Shown here one piece after another: positions 51,201 through 57,200 of a stretch of 64,000 nucleotides of DNA. This stretch comes from Eunapius fragilis (lineage: Eukaryota > Porifera > Demospongiae > Spongillida > Spongillidae). The position numbers were made by a program, and so were the translations under genes. The notes beneath the pieces are model-generated. The model made no database searches. It had not been told where the DNA came from and saw only the letters and a list, made by a program, of their open reading frames with translations. How positions within the stretch are numbered: position 1 is the first letter of the stretch; each line of letters starts with the position of its first letter. The stretch lies in contig OY811983.1 in assembly GCA_963681505.1 (NCBI GenBank), forward strand, positions 3,561,615 through 3,625,614, given 5' to 3'.

Positions 51201-54200
51201 AAGGCTGCATATCGCAAATTATATGACACATGGCTGGCCAGTGGCACCATAGAGCGGATACGTGGTGGCCCCTTACATAAACCTTCAAATGCAATTAGGG
51301 TTCAATGGGTTCTGGAAGCCTGGGACTCAATCAGGCCAGAAATAATATAAAAGTCATTTGAGGCATGTGGTATCACAACAAGTCACCCATCACTTATACA
51401 TTGCGCCAGACAAACTGGAGCAGCCAATCCTCTCTACCATCAGCTGCACAATGGACTGCACCAGGAGATGAGACATTTGATACAAATGACAGTGGGGAGG
51501 CAACAGTGCTAGCAACGGATAGAGAAGATGTGGATTCTGATGAGTTTCAGGAAGAAAACTTTATAGATTCGGACGAAGTAGATGCCGATTTTAAAGGAAA
51601 ATGTTGTGTTGCAGTGATATATATAGGAATACATATGCTTTCAATCAATTAGACACAAATAGTTCCCTTTGATGTACCAATACTAAATATGAACGTGTAC
51701 CCAACGCTATAGAGTGCGCGGAGAGCATAATACTAATAAAAAATATGGGCGGGATAAAAATACGTAAGTACATCACGTGATGCATTAGTGATGTACATGC
51801 TATTAATGTTAATAGAAATGTACTCCCTTGTGGTTTCCGTGTTAAAATTCATTCCCAGAAATCCAAATGCGATAAAAGGTACTGTTTGGTAGAAACAGTG
51901 TTTAATGGGAATTTAGCAAGAGCCTCACTAAGGTGTCAAACCACATCAATCCTGTATCAACACACTTGCACAAGCCTGCATGCTGACCTGCACAGGCCTG
52001 CCCTGGGCATGCATGTACATGCATATAGACCTGCATAAACTGGCATAGACCTGCCCTGGGGTATACCTGTATATAAGCTCATCAACAACTTGCTTCACTC
52101 AGTTCAGTTAGCAGAACTTCTCAAAGTAGTCATGAGTTCTGATAACGATAACGAGACCGATCAGACGCGAGCACATCTAATGGGCCTCTCCGTGGAGGTC
52201 CTGCGCCTCTATCTCAATCAGGCCAACCTCACCACTTCGGGCTCAAAGAAAGCACTGGTTGATAGGATGTTGGAAAATGGCATCTTTCCCAGCGATATGA
52301 CTGCGGATGCGGGGAGCGGCGACGAACAAGGTGGTACTGAAAATGAGGCACTACCCGACAACGAGGAAGCATCGTCTTCTGGAGACCCCATTCCTCCGGT
52401 GATGAGTCTCACAGCCACGCCGACGCTACCGGGCCGATGGTGATTCCCGCTAGGCAGACCAAGGCGGCACGCCCTGCTCCGACGGCTCGTTCCGTCAGCT
52501 CGGAACGACCTCGCAGGCACCACTCGGTTAGCAAACGATCTCGGGAAAAAACCCATCGGCACAAGCAAAAGCGTCATTCACGGCACCACAGCAGCTCTTC
52601 ATAATCGCGGTCCCGTTCCCGCCATCAGCGTCATCGACGAACACACAGCAGGTCTTCGCGGTCGAGTTCCTCTAGCAGCACGAGCAGCAGCAGCAGCAGC
52701 AGCAGCACTGGTCCATCAGCAGTCTCCCCCTTCGTCGCGTGTACTGCTACTCCGCCCAAGCACCTCATACGTCGCATCAGGCACGGTAAGTTTATCAAAT
52801 TCGATAAATTACTACCTGTGCATGACGAGTTGTTGTTTGGCGGGCGCGAGAGACTGGGTACCGGTAACAAGAAACAACGCCCAGTCAAGAGACAGGTTCA
52901 CGACCTGGCTTCTTGGCTCGAGGCTTGGAATATATTCCTGGCAGTGCGTGTCCAATCCCATCCTCGAGAGGCCCTTCAATTGGTGAAATACCAGGCCATA
53001 ATATGCCATCTGTTCACAGCATACTCATCAGCAGCTGCTTGCCTCAAATATGATTCACTGTTTAGACAAGCGGCAGCCAGGGACAAGTCTAAGTCGATTG
53101 CCTGGGACCACCTCAAAGAAGACATATTGGTTTGGTGCACAACCAGGCAGCCTCGCAATCCAACCCCGGTCCCTCCCGACCTTGCAGAACTGTAGAGCGA
53201 CAGCTTGCAAGACTCGTCACGCATGCCATAGCCCCCTCCACGCGAAGTACGTACAGAGTGGGTATCGAGAAGTTTTTTTTCGGCATTTTGTGAACAGCTC
53301 CTTTGCAGCCATGCCCAGCCAGCAAACGCTCTATAGCTCTGTTTGCAGCCCATCTGAGCAATATGTTGAGTGTGAAGACTATCAGGGTGTACCTAGCAGC
53401 CATCTCGTACCTCCACCACTATTACACTCCTTAACTGTTATCAAACTATGCTTGCTGTGTTTGTAATCCTTCACATGTTTCCCTTGTTACTTACATACCA
53501 TTGGCACCAACACTTGAAATACAGCCTTTATGGGGGGTTAACTTTGGGCGGTCCCCTGGGGGGCCACTGCTCAACACATGGCTATTGTACTACGGCCCAC
53601 ACCCCATCGGCCCCACAATGGTCACGCAACCTAGGGCATGGCGGTCAGCGCCTTACCTGAGGCTACGCATACAGCTTGCACCCCATTCACCCTACGATGG
53701 CTACCTGCTAGCTAGGGTATGGCGGTCATCTCTTGCCTCACTTAGCTACCAATAGCCATTTGGGCACGTGGTCTCACAGGGTGCTCTGCCTTACCCCCCT
53801 TTACCGCATACAGTCAATGGGACGCATGCTCGGGCTGGGTTAGTTCGCTCTTGCTAGGTGGGGAATTAAATGTACTGTTAATGCAACATAGTTGTAGGGT
53901 AGCTGCGCTAATGATGTAAGCAAGCTCTGTGCACCTTTTCGCTCTACTCGTGTTTCGATTGGCTCTTGACTCGGGTCTGTTCATCTCGTTGTTAGTGCTG
54001 ATGGATTCATCGTGAAACAGGCAGAAAAATTGTTTTGCATAGTGTAATGATAGCAGAATAGTGTGCTGTAATCAAATCAAACACTACTACACAACTGTAG
54101 CATGTCAAAGTAGCAGTTACATAGTATTTTAAAACCTTAAAAAAGTTTTAGGGCCATGCGTAAGTCATTGCTTAAATAGAAAAACAACCTAATCAGTGAT

Positions 54201-57200
54201 ACCACAGTTTTTAAAGCAGGCAATCTGAAAACGTTATGAGGTCAATGAATCATCGCTATTTTCCACCCTAGCGAGGTGTGATTTTCCACTCTATCGAGCC
54301 GCTACTGCACATGTACATCAGTATACATATGTATAAGTAGACATACATGCACATACATGTAGATTACTTGTAGCCATAATTAATATATGTATATGCATAG
54401 TACATATGCATATGTGGCTTTACCTGCTCAGCAGAATGTGGGTCAACATCTGTTGAATCCAGCGGAGGAGGTGAACTTTGAGCTGCAATGGGGGCACTTC
54501 GATTATCACTAATGTTGTTAGCAACAGCTCCCGGTGGCAATATAGATGTCTCTGAAGAGTTAGGTTCTACAAACACAGCTTTCATAGCTATAGCAGCATT
54601 GCCTTTTGCAAGTGTAGGTTCAGTGACTTCAATACCAGTTGGCGTAGAGACCTTCTCAAATTGCCGCTGAGTTTGAGGTATATTGGAATGTTCCTTATTT
54701 TCCAGACTTAAAATTTCTTCCCCACTGTCACCTCCATTGGACGCTTCCTTAGATTTTGTTGTTACAGATCTATCCTGTAGTACAAAAAGCATGTAGTCTA
54801 ACATTGTCACATGAAAGTGTGGAAACAACATGTTCGCATATCAGTATTCAAAATACCAGCACACATGCAGGTACATTGTAGTTTAAATTAATGATCCAAT
54901 GATGAGTTTAATGTGAAGATTTAAAAAATGAACAATGGTATGACATCTACAAATGTAAAGATCTATCATAGAATTACAATTCAATGCGACAAAGCAGCAA
55001 AAAAGTTTGCAACAGATGAATAAATGCATAGAAAATGCCTTCCTTCACAGAAGAAAAGTAACCTTACATATGTACGTATCATGCAAGTAGTGAAATTAAT
55101 TTTGTCTACCATTCCCTCTAATTTCTTAAACACCTTGCTCGTGAAATGGCAGTGAAAGAAGGAAAAATTGCTCCAGAGTACAAAGAAGGTATTTTTTTAA
55201 ATAATGAAGTCGGTCACAGTGAATGCTGATGACAAAAATCTTGATTAATATTCTTGATTAAAAGGTCATATACGAGATACTCGTACATGACCTTTTAAAC
55301 ATAGGCCTAAACAGACAGCTGAAAGCTCTCAATCACTTTTAGTTGACAAACACTAGTCCAGAGAAACAGCTATTTTACTATCTGTATGAACGTTGGCAAA
55401 AAAAACTTACCTTACGTAGCTCGTATACTATATGTACGTACCGCACGGAGCGTAATGGATAGGTCCGCTAGCACAGCTCGTTTTACGGGTATCGAAAGGA
55501 TTTAAGCCTTACTTATCTCGGCCCGATCCTAGAAAGACTTGTTCTATAAGCCGGTACGGTTAAATGCCACTAGGTCCCTTCCATGACCGAACGGCAAAAA
55601 CGTTTCTTGCTGTCCACCCGGGTGTCCACTTGTACCCCCAGGTGGACACTCAGGACAATAGACATTAAAGGTGTGGGCTAAGAAGGTGTGCCTTTCTTGA
55701 ATAAATTAAGCTGTACCAAAACATTTATCCCATAACATTTCATCATGTGACCAGGGGTTAATAACCATTTTACATTACTTAAACAATTGACAACCAACAA
55801 GATACATTTGTAGATACATTACCTAGATACGAGGCTAGTTACAGAACCTATCATATACGTACACGTACTAATGACAGTGTAACACAACATGACCAACTTT
55901 GGTTACACCCCCAGTACTTACCACCCCCACGCCCCTCCACCGAATATTACGATAAGCATGCTGTACTGTATCTAAACATGCATGCATGTGTTAACATACA
56001 TGTACAGGTATCTGTCCTTGTAAGGTGTCATCAGTATAAGCTTTGTCTGCATTTGCTCTTGCATTTTCTGTTCCACCTTTACCACCAGCAGATGGTGGAG
56101 AAAGAGGAAGTCCCGCACTATCCGCTTCTGGAACCACCACTGAAGTGGCAGTATCATTACTAGTAGCCCCATTAGTGGTAGTGCCATTTGGTTCAAGCTG
56201 TGCACCATCTGAACGTGGGCTGGCCGCCTGTTGGAGTGTTATAACACTGTCACCTTCTGCAGCAGGTTTTGAAGTTGCTATGTTCTTTTTCTGGAATCCC
56301 AGGAGACAATTAAAATGCATGCACGAAATGGAGCAAACATCAGTACATGGTACAAGCATATATGTGCATGTGCGTGTCAACAGTCACAAAAAAGCTAAAC
56401 CATAGGGTGTTGCTGTGTTAGGTTATATACTGTCCATTAATAAGTCAGAGATATTTACTGGCAGATGACATGCAAGGCATAGGATAGAAAATTATACAAG
56501 GGATGGTAATGTTTGCCATATGTGTACCTGTCCTTCTGAGATATTGTCACTCTGGAGTTTAAGAGGAAAAGGGTGACATTTCATGTTCACTCTTTCCATT
56601 TCATTTTCTGGACCACCATCACTTGCACGAGGATGGGGAGTGGAAGCAGGCATTGTATCACCAGGATCTGGAACTGTCACCGTAGGGGTAGTCTCAGCAG
56701 TACTGCCAGTACTAGCAGACAAAGGCTCAGGTTGTGCACCATCTATGGGTGTACTTGCTGACTGCTGCTGTGTTGTCACACTGTCACCTATATCAATACT
56801 CTGAAGGTATAGGGCAAAATGTATATGAGCAAGGCAAACATGTTACTATTCTTACTATTTTCACATGTATAAATATATATATATATATAAATACATTAAG
56901 TCCACACAAACTTAAGATAGAACAAACAAGCATTTTAGGACATAAAGGTTAGTACTGAGGCAAAAAAAAATTACAAACAGCCTCTAGAGTTGTTCGGAGT
57001 TGTCTTAGCATCAAATTCTCTTATTGCCCCCTATAAAAAGTTTCAGCTATGCTTTTGATTCCTTCATGGTTATATAAAATTTCACAAGCTGGCAGAATGC
57101 ATGCTTAGTCATGCCTAGGGTGTTAAGTAAGTGTAAAATGTCTGCTATTGCAGAAACCTTATGCTATGCCTAAGGTGCTGAGTAGTCAGGTGAAGTATAA

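Larger units (their letters stand above)
46206..51650 (+). pseudogene. Pogo-type transposase gene interrupted by a Tigger insertion
   Basis: The left part (46206-46800) encodes MAKCKSYDLIFKLKVILQ, a DNA-binding region, KRLRGGQKAPHYNVESKLAD and ANMDETAIWADMPG, with the first catalytic Asp. The right part resumes at 50843 and, with frameshifts and stops, encodes LVWDSYKCHISASMKKA, PADVSWNAPFKAAYRKLY and VQWVLEAWDSIRPEI, containing the second and third Asp of the DDE_1 core. The host frame breaks exactly at the TA insertion site. Several stops make it inactive. Confidence 0.75.
45395..54135. mobile_element. Outer element or complex bounded by inverted repeats of about 265 bp
   Basis: Sequence at 45395-45660 and 53868-54135 pairs in inverted orientation (for example TCATTACACTATGCAAAAGA against TTTTGCATAGTGTAATGA; AAAAGGTGCGCTGAG against CTCTGTGCACCTTTT) with perhaps 85 percent identity. 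Between them lie the interrupted plus-strand pogo transposase (46206-51650), the inserted Tigger element and a DIRS-like remnant. I infer that these arms are the terminal repeats of the outer pogo element, but exact ends and the TA duplication are not clear. Confidence 0.6.
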
